Source: Cupriavidus pauculus (GTDB lineage: Bacteria; Pseudomonadota; Gammaproteobacteria; Burkholderiales; Burkholderiaceae). From it: a stretch of 64,000 nt of DNA. Under the pieces are notes generated by a model. It was not told the origin of the DNA. It made no database searches and saw only the letters and a list, made by a program, of their open reading frames with translations. Location: contig NZ_CP033970.1 in the NCBI RefSeq assembly GCF_003854935.1, forward strand, positions 682,001 to 746,000. The letters are read 5' to 3'. The position numbers and the translations under genes were made by a program. Positions 43,952 through 52,134 of the stretch are shown in pieces; positions within the stretch are counted from its first letter, which is position 1, and each line of letters starts with the position of its first letter.

Positions 43952-44506
43952 ATGAAGCAAGTATTCCTGCTGGCCCTGGCCTGCCTGGCCGGCGCGGCCC
44001 ATGCGCAGTCCACCGTGGGCGCCGTCGCGGCGCCGCTGGGGCTGGAGCTGGGCAAGACCCAGTGCGCAAGGCTGACGCCCGGCCCGAACCGCGAGAAGAC
44101 CGGCAAGACGCCGTGGGCCGGCGGCGACGCCTTCGAGCTGCGCCACCTCGAACGATTCAACCTGCCCGGACTGACGCGCGCGGTCGTCAACTGCGATGCG
44201 CAGGACCTGGTGACGCTGGTGACGCTGACCTTCGACCGCACCGCGCTGGACGACGTCACGCACAAGCTCGACGCGCGCTACGAATCGAAACGCAAGACCG
44301 ACGCCAACGCCCAGAACGCCTACGCCGAGTGGGCGGCCGCCAATGGCACGCTGGAACTGCTGTACGCCCGCGACGGCAAGCAGTTCACCGTGGCGTACTG
44401 GGGCAAGGGCGCCAAGGCGCGCTACTTTGCCTATGGCAGCACCCCGGACAAGGCGCCCGCCGCCTCGGCTGCGCCCGCCCCCGCCAAGGTGCCGGCGGCG
44501 CTCTAG
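43952..44506 (+). CDS. Exported protein of unknown function
   Basis: The product has 184 residues, with a signal peptide (MKQVFLLALACLAGAAHA-Q). Two Cys residues (KTQCARL and VNCDAQ) could make a disulfide in the periplasm. The middle has alternating strand-like segments (LVTLVTLTFDRTALDDVTHKL), and the tail is Ala/Pro-rich. No family is recognised. It is cotranscribed in direction with the isocitrate-lyase-type gene 75 bp further on, but a link is unproved. Confidence 0.7.
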   Translation: MKQVFLLALACLAGAAHAQSTVGAVAAPLGLELGKTQCARLTPGPNREKTGKTPWAGGDAFELRHLERFNLPGLTRAVVNCDAQDLVTLVTLTFDRTALDDVTHKLDARYESKRKTDANAQNAYAEWAAANGTLELLYARDGKQFTVAYWGKGAKARYFAYGSTPDKAPAASAAPAPAKVPAAL

Positions 44507-44581
44507 CCGGTTGCCCGGCAAGGTGTAATCTTCAGCCTGCATCGGGATGCCGCCGGCGTCCCGCCTGACTGGAGAATCCCC

Positions 44582-45466
44582 ATGACTTCCAAAGCCTCCG
44601 CCCGCCGGCAGGCGTTCCGGCAGCAGGTGGCGGCGCGCCAGGCGCTGCTGATGCCCGGCGCGTTCAACGCCATGAGCGCGCGCGTGATCGAGGACCTCGG
44701 CTTCCAGGCGGTCTACCTGACCGGCGCGGGCGTCACCAACATGTCGTTCGGACTGCCCGACCTGGGCTTCATCGGCTTGAGCGACATCGCCGAGCACACC
44801 GCCCGCGTGCGCGACGCCGTGGACCTGCCGCTGCTGGTGGATGCGGACACCGGGTTCGGCAACGCGCTGAACGTGCACCACGCGGTGCGCACGCTGGAAC
44901 GGGCCGGCGCCGATGCCATCCAGCTCGAAGACCAGGTGATGCCGAAGAAGTGCGGCCACTTTGCCGGCAAGCAGGTCATCGGCACGGGCGAGATGGTCGG
45001 CAAGATCCGGGCCGCCACCGACGCGCGCGACGACCCCGACTTCCTGATCGTGGCCCGTACCGATGCGGCGGCCGTGCACGGCATCGACGACGCCATCGAC
45101 CGGGGCCACCGGTTTGCCGAAGCCGGCGCGGACATCCTGTTCCTGGAGGCCATCGAGGACCTGCGCGACATCGAGCGGCTGCCCGGCCTGTTCGACGTGC
45201 CGCTGCTGATCAACATCGTGATCGGCGGCAAGACACCGGTGCAGGGCCGCGACGCGCTGGAGCGGATGGGCTACGGCCTGGTGCTGTACGCCAACGCCGC
45301 GTTGCAGGGCGCCGTGCGCGGCATGCAGCAGGCGCTGGACCTGCTGCAGACCCAGGGCCAGATGACCGAGGACCCCGCCATCGTCGCCCCGTTCGGCGAA
45401 CGCCAGCGGCTGGTGCGCAAGCCGCGCTACGACGAGCTCGACGGCCGCTATCAGAGCGACGACTGA
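44582..45466 (+). CDS. Isocitrate lyase / PEP mutase-superfamily enzyme
   Basis: The product has 294 residues with TGGAGA upstream. The superfamily residues are present: VDADTGFGNALNVHH (Asp87 and Asp89 for Mg), QLEDQ, and the lyase loop KKCGHFAGK with Cys124 as the catalytic base. The KKCGH loop is typical of C-C lyases (isocitrate, 2-methylisocitrate or dimethylmalate lyases), not of PEP mutases. Its length fits the short 2-methylisocitrate type. The exact substrate cannot be fixed. Confidence 0.9.
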   Translation: MTSKASARRQAFRQQVAARQALLMPGAFNAMSARVIEDLGFQAVYLTGAGVTNMSFGLPDLGFIGLSDIAEHTARVRDAVDLPLLVDADTGFGNALNVHHAVRTLERAGADAIQLEDQVMPKKCGHFAGKQVIGTGEMVGKIRAATDARDDPDFLIVARTDAAAVHGIDDAIDRGHRFAEAGADILFLEAIEDLRDIERLPGLFDVPLLINIVIGGKTPVQGRDALERMGYGLVLYANAALQGAVRGMQQALDLLQTQGQMTEDPAIVAPFGERQRLVRKPRYDELDGRYQSDD

Positions 45467-45488
45467 CGCGACGACTGACACCAATCGC

Positions 45489-46157
45489 TCAGACACCTGG
45501 ATCCACGGCCAGCAGCCACAGCGACGCCACGCCCACGATCACGAGGCTCAGCGCCCAGACCGCGTCGAGGTTGAACCAGCTGCGCGAGACCAGTTGCGGG
45601 CCGACGTAGCGCCACGCCAGCCACGCCAGCGCGCCGCCCGCCACGAGCATCGCGGCGGTGTGGATGGCCGCCACCAGCAGCGCGGTGCCGGCGTTGCCGA
45701 AGGCCAGCGTGGTGGCCGCCTGGTGCCCGGCATCGGGCGCGGTGCAGAGGCCCAGGTAGATCGGCAGGAGCATCAGCCCGGCACCGTGGGCCAGCGCCAC
45801 CGCAAACGACCAGAGCATCAGCCGCGACGGCGGGATGCGCGCCAGCACGCGCGGATGCCGGCGCCGGCACAGCAGCACCACGCCGCAGGCCGTCACCAGC
45901 ACCGCCGCCGTCATGCGGATCGTCGGCGCCCATGCGGCCAGCGCGGCCAGCAGGCCGAACGGCAGCGTGAGCGCGAGCACGGCCACCGCGTGGCCCACGC
46001 CAAGGTAGCCCAGCGACACCGGCAACTGCCGGCCACTGCGCGCGAGCATCGCGCCGGAGACGGCCAGCGGCCAGCCCATCGCCGGGTTGATGCCATGGTA
46101 GAGGCCGCTCGCCACCACGGCGACCCACAGGCCGACCGGCTCCCAGCTTGCGGTCAA
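45489..46157 (-). CDS. Polytopic membrane protein coupled to the selenium-binding protein gene
   Basis: TTG at 46157 overlaps the upstream stop codon (TTGA, 4 bp), so this start is favoured; no ATG fits the N-terminus. The 222-residue product has about six membrane helices. Distinct features are the opening GLYHGINPAMGWPLAVSGAM, a short cytoplasmic loop (CRRRHPRVLARIPPSRL), and AHGAGLMLLPIYLGLC. His residues lie at helix ends (LYHGINP, LAHGAG, LGVGHAV), which could bind metal. I recognise no family; DsbD/CcdA-like or metal-permease-like folds are conceivable. The overlap implies that its role is tied to the methanethiol oxidase-like protein. Confidence 0.75.
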   Translation of the reverse strand: MTASWEPVGLWVAVVASGLYHGINPAMGWPLAVSGAMLARSGRQLPVSLGYLGVGHAVAVLALTLPFGLLAALAAWAPTIRMTAAVLVTACGVVLLCRRRHPRVLARIPPSRLMLWSFAVALAHGAGLMLLPIYLGLCTAPDAGHQAATTLAFGNAGTALLVAAIHTAAMLVAGGALAWLAWRYVGPQLVSRSWFNLDAVWALSLVIVGVASLWLLAVDPGV

Positions 46158-47572
46158 GCGTGCTCCGGCGCCTGCACCGACGTGTAGCAGAACGAATCGG
46201 TCGAGCAGTCGCCGCCTTCGAGCCGGATCTGATGCGCGCGATAGCCGTCGGGGAACGTCACGCGAAACCTGTCGTCGAGCGTCAGCCCGCCCTCGGGGCC
46301 GGCATGGGCCATCACCTGCGTGCCGGGCACGCCGTCGGGGTAGAACTGGTCGTCCCAGGTGGAATAGAGCGAATTGGTCCAGTACACGCGCCGCCCGTCG
46401 CGGCTGATCTCCACCATCTGCGGGCCGCCCGCGAATGGCTGGCCATCGGGATGCGGCGTGCGCCGGACGATGCCGCCCACGTGCACCGATCCGGTCTGCC
46501 GGGGCTTGCGCGGGTCGCTGACGTCGTACTGGCGCATCTCGCCCGTGCCCCAGCACGACACGTACAGGAAGCGGTCGTCGAGCGACAGGTCGATATCGGT
46601 CACCAGCGGCGGCACGGCGCCAAAGCCCTTGAGCAGTGGCGGCAGGTCGTCGGCGGCAGCCGGCTCGGGCGGGATCGTCGCGGTCTTTTCGATATGGAAC
46701 TGGCCGCCCTCGCGCCACCACGTCCAGATCGAGCCTTCCAGGTTGGTCGTGTCGACCACCACGCCAACAAAGCCGTACTCGCGCACGGGGTCGTGCGCGG
46801 GACGCACCTCCAGCGCCATCTGGTGCTGCGCGCCAAGGTCGATGGTCTGCACGTTGCGCCGCGCGCGCAGGTCCCAGAAGTGCAGCCGGTGGCCATAGCG
46901 GTTGGCCAGCAGGTCTTCGGGCACCAGCCCGCGCTCGAACTGCGGCGGCAGCGCCCATTCGCTCGACACCATGTAGTCGCGCGGCAGGTTCCACCAGAAG
47001 TCGTAGTGCTTGTCCTGCGGGCCGCGGTCGATCTCCCAGCGGCCCAGCACCTCGAATGTCTCGCAGTCCATGATGAAGATGCCCGGCGCGCCGTCGGTGC
47101 CGTCGGGGCCGGCGCCGCCCAGCGTGCTGACGTAGATGCCATCCGGGCCGCAATGCACGGTGTGCGGGCGCGAATAGCCGGTCTTGCGGAACACTTCCTC
47201 GGGTTCGATGACCTTGTGGATGCGTGCCTGCGTGGGGTCGGGCCGCGTATCGACGATGTAGATGCGCGAGCTGCGCATGCCCGGGATGACCAGGTAGCGG
47301 CGCTGCAGGAAGGCGTGGCCGGTGAGCGGCGACAGCGCCGACGAGCACGCATTCCAGCCGAAGTGGTGCAGCTCGTCGCCCCTGGCCGTCATGGGTACCG
47401 TGTGCACCACCTGGCCGTAGCGCGGCGATGCGGGATTGACGTCGATGACCGCCAGCGCGTCGGGCTGCGACGCATCGGGGCTCAGCAGCAGCGTGTAGGC
47501 GTGGGTTTCCGCCGGGGCCTGCATCGCGAGCCGCGGCGATGCATGGAAGGTCGGATCGGGCCGCAGGTCCAT
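46154..47572 (-). CDS. Selenium-binding protein 56 / methanethiol oxidase family
   Basis: The product has 472 residues with GAGGAG upstream. It is a beta-propeller of the SBP56 family: GDELHHFGWNACSSAL contains Cys76, matching the selenium-binding Cys of human SELENBP1, and later PHTVHCGPDGIYVSTLGG, KHYDFWWNLPRDYMVSSEW and DITLS-like DIDLSLDDRFLYVSCWGTGE. Bacterial members oxidise methanethiol to formaldehyde, sulfide and peroxide with copper. No signal peptide is visible, unlike some periplasmic MtoX. SCO1/MauG-type partner genes are absent; instead the gene overlaps that of a polytopic membrane protein. Confidence 0.92.
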   Translation of the reverse strand: MDLRPDPTFHASPRLAMQAPAETHAYTLLLSPDASQPDALAVIDVNPASPRYGQVVHTVPMTARGDELHHFGWNACSSALSPLTGHAFLQRRYLVIPGMRSSRIYIVDTRPDPTQARIHKVIEPEEVFRKTGYSRPHTVHCGPDGIYVSTLGGAGPDGTDGAPGIFIMDCETFEVLGRWEIDRGPQDKHYDFWWNLPRDYMVSSEWALPPQFERGLVPEDLLANRYGHRLHFWDLRARRNVQTIDLGAQHQMALEVRPAHDPVREYGFVGVVVDTTNLEGSIWTWWREGGQFHIEKTATIPPEPAAADDLPPLLKGFGAVPPLVTDIDLSLDDRFLYVSCWGTGEMRQYDVSDPRKPRQTGSVHVGGIVRRTPHPDGQPFAGGPQMVEISRDGRRVYWTNSLYSTWDDQFYPDGVPGTQVMAHAGPEGGLTLDDRFRVTFPDGYRAHQIRLEGGDCSTDSFCYTSVQAPEHA

Positions 47573-47787
47573 GGTGAGGTCTCCTCGGGAACGCGCAGGG
47601 GCGCGTGCCTGAGTAGCCTAGGTCGGCGTACCGGACACGTCAAAGGCTGCGCCTGCCAAGCGTAGGCGCACGGAAGGCCGCCGCGAACGAAGATCGCGGC
47701 ATATCGATACGCGGGCCGTGGCGTCCCCCGGGGGCCTGCCACTTCACCGCCTGCCACTTCACCGGCCACGCGGGCCGGTAACAGGTG

Positions 47788-48387
47788 TCAGGCTGGCTTG
47801 CCGTCGGGCCGGGTGGGCGCGTCGGGATCGGCCAGTTCCTCGGGCGTCGGCTCGGCCTCGCTCTGCCCGGCCGTGCCGGGCTGGTCGGCCTGCCCCGGCT
47901 GCCCGGTCAGGCCCGGTTCGCCGGGCTGGCCGGTCCAGCTCGTGTCCTGCGTGCCGGGCACCACGCGGATGTCGTTCTCGACGTCCTTGACGCCCGACAC
48001 CATCGCGGCGATGTCCTCGATCCGGTATTTCTGCTGGCGTGCCGGCACAGTGCCGGTCAGCTTCACCCATCCATCGGTCACGTTCACCTCCACTTCGCGT
48101 ACATCGACATGGCGCGCATGGGCCAGCCGCTCGCACAGGTCCTCGCGGATCCGTTCGTCGCTGCGGGTGTAGCCCTTGGGCCCACCCAGCCCGCGGCCGG
48201 GGCGATAGGCGGCGGCGCCGTCGTAGCGGTCGCCGTCGCGGATTTCGTTGGGATAGCCACCGTCGATGCCCCAGCCGGCGCGCCCCGTGTAGCGCATCTG
48301 CTCCATGCGGCGCGGATCGCCGCCGTAGCCGCGCGGCGGCTGGCGCAGGGTGTCGAGGTAGCGGTCATCGGGCGGGCCGCGCCTCAT
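47788..48387 (-). CDS. BON-domain protein
   Basis: The ATG at 48387 overlaps the preceding stop (ATGA), giving 199 residues. The N-terminal ~70 residues are hydrophilic with many Arg, Gly and Tyr. The BON domain is at about 72-140 (RSDERIREDLCERLAHARHVDVREVEVNVTDGWVKLTGTV, in pieces, then IEDIAAMVSGVKDVEN). The tail is Gly/Gln/Pro-rich. BON domains bind membranes or phospholipid; no signal peptide is visible. It is translationally coupled with the small hydrophilic protein upstream, as in osmotic or desiccation-stress sets. Confidence 0.85.
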   Translation of the reverse strand: MRRGPPDDRYLDTLRQPPRGYGGDPRRMEQMRYTGRAGWGIDGGYPNEIRDGDRYDGAAAYRPGRGLGGPKGYTRSDERIREDLCERLAHARHVDVREVEVNVTDGWVKLTGTVPARQQKYRIEDIAAMVSGVKDVENDIRVVPGTQDTSWTGQPGEPGLTGQPGQADQPGTAGQSEAEPTPEELADPDAPTRPDGKPA

Positions 48388-48641
48388 GGCCGCCCCGCGC
48401 CCTGCTTGCCGGACTTGCCGGACTCGCCGCCCGCGTCCTTGCCCCTGGACGGCTCCGCCGCGCCCGAATCGGCCTGGTGCTGGGCACCCGGGTCCTCGTT
48501 GCGGAAGCCGCCGTAGCTGCTCTGGCCCGGATCGGCGCTGCGGCTCTTCACCTCGTCGGCGCGGCGGTCGGTGCGCACGCCGGGGTTGGTGGGCGTGTCG
48601 GTGGGCTTGGCGTCGCCGCCGGTGCGTGGTTTGCTCGACAT
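48384..48641 (-). CDS. Small hydrophilic low-complexity protein
   Basis: The start ATG is at 48641, with GGGAG 6 nt upstream. The 85-residue product is rich in Gly, Asp, Lys, Ser and Pro and has no hydrophobic segment; it is likely disordered. Phrases such as KPTDTPTNPGVRTDRRADEV and SGKSGKQGAGRP resemble proteins made under water stress. Its stop overlaps the start of the BON gene. It is divergent from the DUF4142 gene. Confidence 0.7.
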   Translation of the reverse strand: MSSKPRTGGDAKPTDTPTNPGVRTDRRADEVKSRSADPGQSSYGGFRNEDPGAQHQADSGAAEPSRGKDAGGESGKSGKQGAGRP

Positions 48642-48778
48642 CACAATCTCCCAGAAAGCCTGTCTGCGGAACCGCGCGCAAGCATCGTGCCTGTCTGGCG
48701 GGCATGCGCCGTGGCGGCCACCGGCATGTCCCTTGCGTCTTGCGTGCCATGGATACCTACGATCTGCGGAGGCCGATC

Positions 48779-49360
48779 ATGCGCGCACAACTTTCCCGCC
48801 TTTCCCGCCATGTACGATCCGGCGGCGCCTGGCTTGGCTGCGTGGCCGCCGCGGCATCGCTGCTGATGCTGGCCGCGCCGGCCCAGGCGGCGCCGCTGTC
48901 CGACAAACCCGGCACCGCGCTGGCCGGCGACGCCGACGCCATGTTCCTGCGCAAGGCCGCGCTGGCCGGATCGATGGAGATCCAGGCCAGCACGCTGGCC
49001 GAAAGCCGCGCCAGCAGCCCGGCCGTGAAGGCGTTTGCCGCGCAGATGCTCAAGGACCATCGCGCGGCGGAGGCCAAGCTCAAGCAGCACGCGCAGCGCC
49101 TGGGCGTGCAGGTGCCGGCGTCCCCGCTGGACAACGACAAACAGGCGCTCGCCAGGCTCGGGCAGCTCAAGGGTGCCGATTTCGACCGGGCCTACGCGCA
49201 GCAGATTGGCGTGGACGCGCACCAGGACGCCGTGGCGCTGTTCCGGAAGGCCGTGGACGACACCAAGGACGACGGCGTCAAGGCGTTCGCGCGCGAGACG
49301 CTGCCCACGCTGAACCACCATCTTGAGATGGCCCGCCAGATGGCCGGCCAGGTGAAGTAG
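48779..49360 (+). CDS. Exported DUF4142 (ferritin-like fold) protein
   Basis: The ATG at 48779 follows GGAGG by 6 nt and gives 193 residues. After the signal peptide (LGCVAAAASLLMLAAPAQAA) comes the DUF4142 domain: DADAMFLRKAALAGSMEIQAS, AVKAFAAQMLKDHRAAEAKL, and at the end ARETLPTLNHHLEMARQMAG. It is a four-helix bundle like ferritins, but full di-iron ligands are not evident. It often accompanies stress genes, as here beside the BON gene. Function is not known. Confidence 0.88.
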   Translation: MRAQLSRLSRHVRSGGAWLGCVAAAASLLMLAAPAQAAPLSDKPGTALAGDADAMFLRKAALAGSMEIQASTLAESRASSPAVKAFAAQMLKDHRAAEAKLKQHAQRLGVQVPASPLDNDKQALARLGQLKGADFDRAYAQQIGVDAHQDAVALFRKAVDDTKDDGVKAFARETLPTLNHHLEMARQMAGQVK

Positions 49361-49454
49361 CCGAGGCACGCCGCTTCACGTGCCGGTCCGGCCGATTGCA
49401 GATCGTGCCGGGCATCGCGCACACCCGGTGCAAAATCTGCCCGGCCCGGGGCGC

Positions 49455-49871
49455 CTAGTCGACGTTGCAGAGGAAGTACTGCGAGACGATGGCCCGCGTG
49501 GTCGGGCTGGTGTCCAGGTGGTCCAGCCCGTCGGGCGAGGTCCATTTCACGTGCTTGATCTCGTTGCGCGGCTTGGCGTTGGCCGACTTGCCGACCGTGG
49601 CCGCGAACACGTGGTGGACCGTCGTCGCCCCGATGAACTGGAACGCGGCCGTCATCGCCTTGGCCTCCAGCGCGGTTTCCTCGCGCAGTTCGCGGCGGCC
49701 CGTGTCGATCAGCGGCTCCTGGCTGTCCGGCCGCCCGCCCGGCAGCGCCCAGCGCGCGCCGTCCTTCGACACGAGCAGCACCTGACCCGCGCGTACGCAG
49801 ATGACCGTGGCTCTGATTTTTGGTTTGAGGAATGGCATGTCGGTCGTGGGGGTGCGCGTTGCCTGGTGCAT
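49455..49871 (-). CDS. Nudix hydrolase
   Basis: The product has 138 residues from the ATG at 49871; an ATG at 49838 (MPFLKPKIRA) gives 127 residues and fits the fold better. Neither has a good ribosome-binding site. The Nudix box is at 46-68: G-x5-E-x7-REL-R-EE-T-A-L, with Ala67 replacing the usual Gly. It would cleave a nucleoside diphosphate linked to another group with Mg2+; the substrate is not determined. It is convergent with the DUF4142 gene. Confidence 0.88.
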   Translation of the reverse strand: MHQATRTPTTDMPFLKPKIRATVICVRAGQVLLVSKDGARWALPGGRPDSQEPLIDTGRRELREETALEAKAMTAAFQFIGATTVHHVFAATVGKSANAKPRNEIKHVKWTSPDGLDHLDTSPTTRAIVSQYFLCNVD

Positions 49872-50045
49872 GGTGCCGGGGCCCGTGATGCGTGGTTTCC
49901 ACTATAGCGACGGCCGCCCGCCGCCCGCTTGCGCGTCAGCCCGGCCGTTGCTGTGCGGAACGGTGAATTTCCGGACACGCGCGCAGCGTGCGCCGTGGCG
50001 CCCGCCACGGCAATGGATTGCCATCACGAAGCACGCGCCATGCCA

Positions 50046-50555
50046 CTAGGGCCGCCCGGCCGCCATGGCGAGCGCATGATAGTGCGAAATCCGCTCCAGC
50101 GCCCATTCGGACGCCGCCTTGCGGATTTCCGTGCGATTGCCGCTGAAGCGCCGCGTCTCGGTGTACTCGCGCACCGTCTGGGTCTTGCCCGGCAGGCGGA
50201 ACAGCCACGCGAAGCACTGGGTGCCGGCCGGTGTGCCATCGGGCGCGCCATCGTCGGCCACGCCGGTGTTGGCCACCGCCACGTCGGCCTGGCTGATGCG
50301 CATCACGCCGCGCGCCATCGCCAGCGACACCGCCTCGCTGGTCAGCCCGTGGCGCGCGATCAGGTCTGGATTGACGCCCAGGATCTGCTCCTTGGCATCG
50401 GGCGAGTACGCGACGATGGCGCACTTGAGCGTGCCGCCGCAGCCGGGCACGTCAGCGATATGCGACGCGATCAGCCCCGCCGTGCACGACTCCGCCGTGG
50501 CCAGCCGCAACTGCTGGCGCTGCAGGAACTGCGCTGCCTGTTCAGCCGGTTGCAT
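50046..50555 (-). CDS. pncC: Nicotinamide-nucleotide amidase (CinA C-terminal family)
   Basis: The product has 169 residues with GGAGG 6 nt before the ATG. The CinA C-terminal domain is complete: LATAESCTAGLIAS with the likely nucleophile Ser23, CAIVAYSPDAKEQILGV, and GVMRISQADVAVANTGVADDG. The enzyme deamidates NMN to NaMN in the pyridine-nucleotide salvage cycle. The usual CTGG is CTAG here. It heads a run of minus-strand genes, with the DUF2188 gene 28 bp upstream. Confidence 0.9.
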   Translation of the reverse strand: MQPAEQAAQFLQRQQLRLATAESCTAGLIASHIADVPGCGGTLKCAIVAYSPDAKEQILGVNPDLIARHGLTSEAVSLAMARGVMRISQADVAVANTGVADDGAPDGTPAGTQCFAWLFRLPGKTQTVREYTETRRFSGNRTEIRKAASEWALERISHYHALAMAAGRP

Positions 50556-50582
50556 GATCGACCTCCCATTCGCGCGGGCCAG

Positions 50583-50804
50583 CTATCCCTTGATCGACCG
50601 GGGATCGTGCCCGAACGAGTTGCGCGAGCGGATCTGGCCGTCGCGGCCATGGATGAACAGCTCCGACTGGTTGCGCCGGGCCAGCTCCGTGGCCGCCTCG
50701 ATGGCGTCTTCCTGCGTGGCGAACAGCTTCCGGCCCGCCGGGGTCCTGGCCTCTTCCACGGCCCAGCCTTCGGGGGCGGGCACCACGTGTACGTCCTTGC
50801 TCAT
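50583..50804 (-). CDS. DUF2188-domain small protein
   Basis: The product has 73 residues with GAGGTG before the ATG. The sequence VHVVPAPEGWAVEEARTPAGRKLFATQEDAIEAATELARRNQSELFIHGRDGQIRSRNSFGHDP (read in parts) has the DUF2188 features: a strand with GWAV, a helix with EAIEAA-like residues, and a GRDGQI turn. Function is unknown; the fold is a small alpha-beta module common in soil proteobacteria. Confidence 0.85.
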   Translation of the reverse strand: MSKDVHVVPAPEGWAVEEARTPAGRKLFATQEDAIEAATELARRNQSELFIHGRDGQIRSRNSFGHDPRSIKG

Positions 50805-50916
50805 GGGGTCACCTCTGGATGTTTGTCACATAGCGTACTTATTCACCCAAAGCGCCCCGCGCGGTAGTCGGCCGGGGTCTGACAACCGTGTAGGCCAAAT
50901 GGCGATCGGCGCCGCG

Positions 50917-51507
50917 TCAGTGGTCGGCGCCGCCGGCAAAGTGCTGCCGCACCAGCCGCGCGGCCTCTTCCCACAACACCGGCGAGCCGCGCTCGATGGG
51001 CGGACGGTAACGCGCTGCGGCCTGCGCCTCAGTGACCTGCATCTCCACCCACGATCCGCCGCCCGTGGCCGCGTTGTGCAGCAGCGGCTGGAAGCGGTCC
51101 ACCGCCTTGGCAAAGCGCGCGTCGGCGCTCTGGCCGGCCTCGAACTCGTCCCACAGGCTGCGGAACTCGGCGGCCTGGGCGTCGGGCAGCATCCCGAAGA
51201 TCCGCTCGGCGGCCAGTTGCTCGCGCGCGGCCTGGGCGGCATGCGCGGCGGTGTCGTGGAACGGCACGTCGCCGGCGTCGATCTCGACGATGTCGTGCAG
51301 CAGCAGCATCTTCACCACGCGGGTCACGTCGACGGGCTCGGCGGCATGCTCGGCCAGCACCAGCGCGTACATGGCCAGGTGCCACGAGTGCTCGGCACTG
51401 TTCTCGCGGCGCGACTGGTCGATCAGCGGCGTCATGCGGATCACGCGCTTGAGGCGGTCGATCTCGCGCAGGAACTGGAGTTGGCGTTCAAGGTGGGAAA
51501 GGTTCAC
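50917..51507 (-). CDS. HD-domain hydrolase (YfbR/HDDC2-like 5'-nucleotidase)
   Basis: GTG at 51507 is the start; 196 residues. The HD metal site is read as ENSAEHSWHLAMYAL (His40, His43) and KMLLLHDIVEIDAGD (His71-Asp72). This pattern is typical of the YfbR/HDDC2 group, which removes phosphate from deoxynucleoside monophosphates. The C-terminus is helical. The ribosome-binding site is weak. The gene is 112 bp from the DUF2188 gene on the same strand. Confidence 0.88.
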   Translation of the reverse strand: MNLSHLERQLQFLREIDRLKRVIRMTPLIDQSRRENSAEHSWHLAMYALVLAEHAAEPVDVTRVVKMLLLHDIVEIDAGDVPFHDTAAHAAQAAREQLAAERIFGMLPDAQAAEFRSLWDEFEAGQSADARFAKAVDRFQPLLHNAATGGGSWVEMQVTEAQAAARYRPPIERGSPVLWEEAARLVRQHFAGGADH

Positions 51508-51709
51508 GGTCAGGACGGACAGCTACAGGGGACGCCCGAAGTCTAGCAGCGCCCCGGCGGCGCGGCGGGTGTCGGCCCCGGCCCGGCAGGCGGCGTGCGC
51601 GCTGTTGGCCATCGCCCGACACCGAGGGCCCGGATCGGCCCCGGGAGCGGCATGCCCGGCACTTCAAGCGGCCGTTTGATGGTGGTACGGCTCGTGCGTT
51701 ATAGCCCCC

Positions 51710-51729
51710 CGAGCGCGCCAACGCGCTCG
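51710..51729 (+). other. Hairpin in the leader of repeat protein B gene
   Basis: CGAGCGCG-CCAA-CGCGCTCG forms a perfect 8-bp stem with a tetraloop, ending 32 bp before the ATG at 51762. It may stabilise the message or take part in regulation. The 253-bp interval around it has no other feature I can see. Confidence 0.5.
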
Positions 51730-51761
51730 TTGCCTTTCTACCTGTTTTACGGAGTGTTGCC

Positions 51762-52088
51762 ATGTCCCGCAGAGTTACCGCTTTCCACCTTTTCACCGCC
51801 ATCGTTGCCCTGGGGCTGACCGCCGGCGCCGCCCACGCCGCGTCCCCGCGCGGCGGCACGCCTGCCGGCGAGCTGTACGGCTACAGCTACCGCGTCGACA
51901 CGCGCGACGTCTACACCGATGGCGCCCGCAGCGGCCAGTTCGACCCGTACAGCGAAGGCGCGCGCAACGTTGCGCCGGTCACGCGCGAGCGTGACGACGA
52001 CCGCTCGCTGTCGGGCATGGATCGCCGCGGCGTGTCCGCCGAGCCGGCGCGCACGGTCGACGTCTACACCGACGGCGCCGCCGCCTGA
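51762..52088 (+). CDS. Small secreted repeat protein, DxY..GA family member B
   Basis: The product has 108 residues, with GGAG 7 nt before the ATG. A Sec signal peptide (TAFHLFTAIVALGLTAGAAHA) is followed by RDVYTDGARSGQFDPYSEGARN, a charged link (RERDDDRSL), the block SGMDRRGVSAEPART, and DVYTDGAAA at the end. Three copies of D-x-Y-x-D/E-G-A are present. The GMDR-GVSA-x-PAR block recurs in member C at 53805-54350 at the same place relative to the terminus, which makes homology very likely. The function is unknown. The mature protein is short, polar and rich in Asp, Arg and Tyr. A leader hairpin and a terminator-like hairpin flank the gene. Confidence 0.8.
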   Translation: MSRRVTAFHLFTAIVALGLTAGAAHAASPRGGTPAGELYGYSYRVDTRDVYTDGARSGQFDPYSEGARNVAPVTRERDDDRSLSGMDRRGVSAEPARTVDVYTDGAAA

Positions 52089-52099
52089 GGCCCCCCCCC

Positions 52100-52134
52100 G
52101 CGCGGCCGTGCCCGACCACCGGGCGTGGCCGCGC
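52100..52134 (+). terminator. Long stem-loop after repeat protein B gene
   Basis: A 15-bp stem (GCGCGGCCGTGCCCG at 52100-52114 with 52120-52134) has two G-U wobbles and a five-base loop, 12 bp after the stop. It lacks a T run, so it is termed terminator-like. Confidence 0.55.

Noticed and set aside
47735-47764. Exact 15-bp tandem duplication of CCTGCCACTTCACCG
   Set aside because: Two copies only, between genes; it is most likely a slippage event without function.
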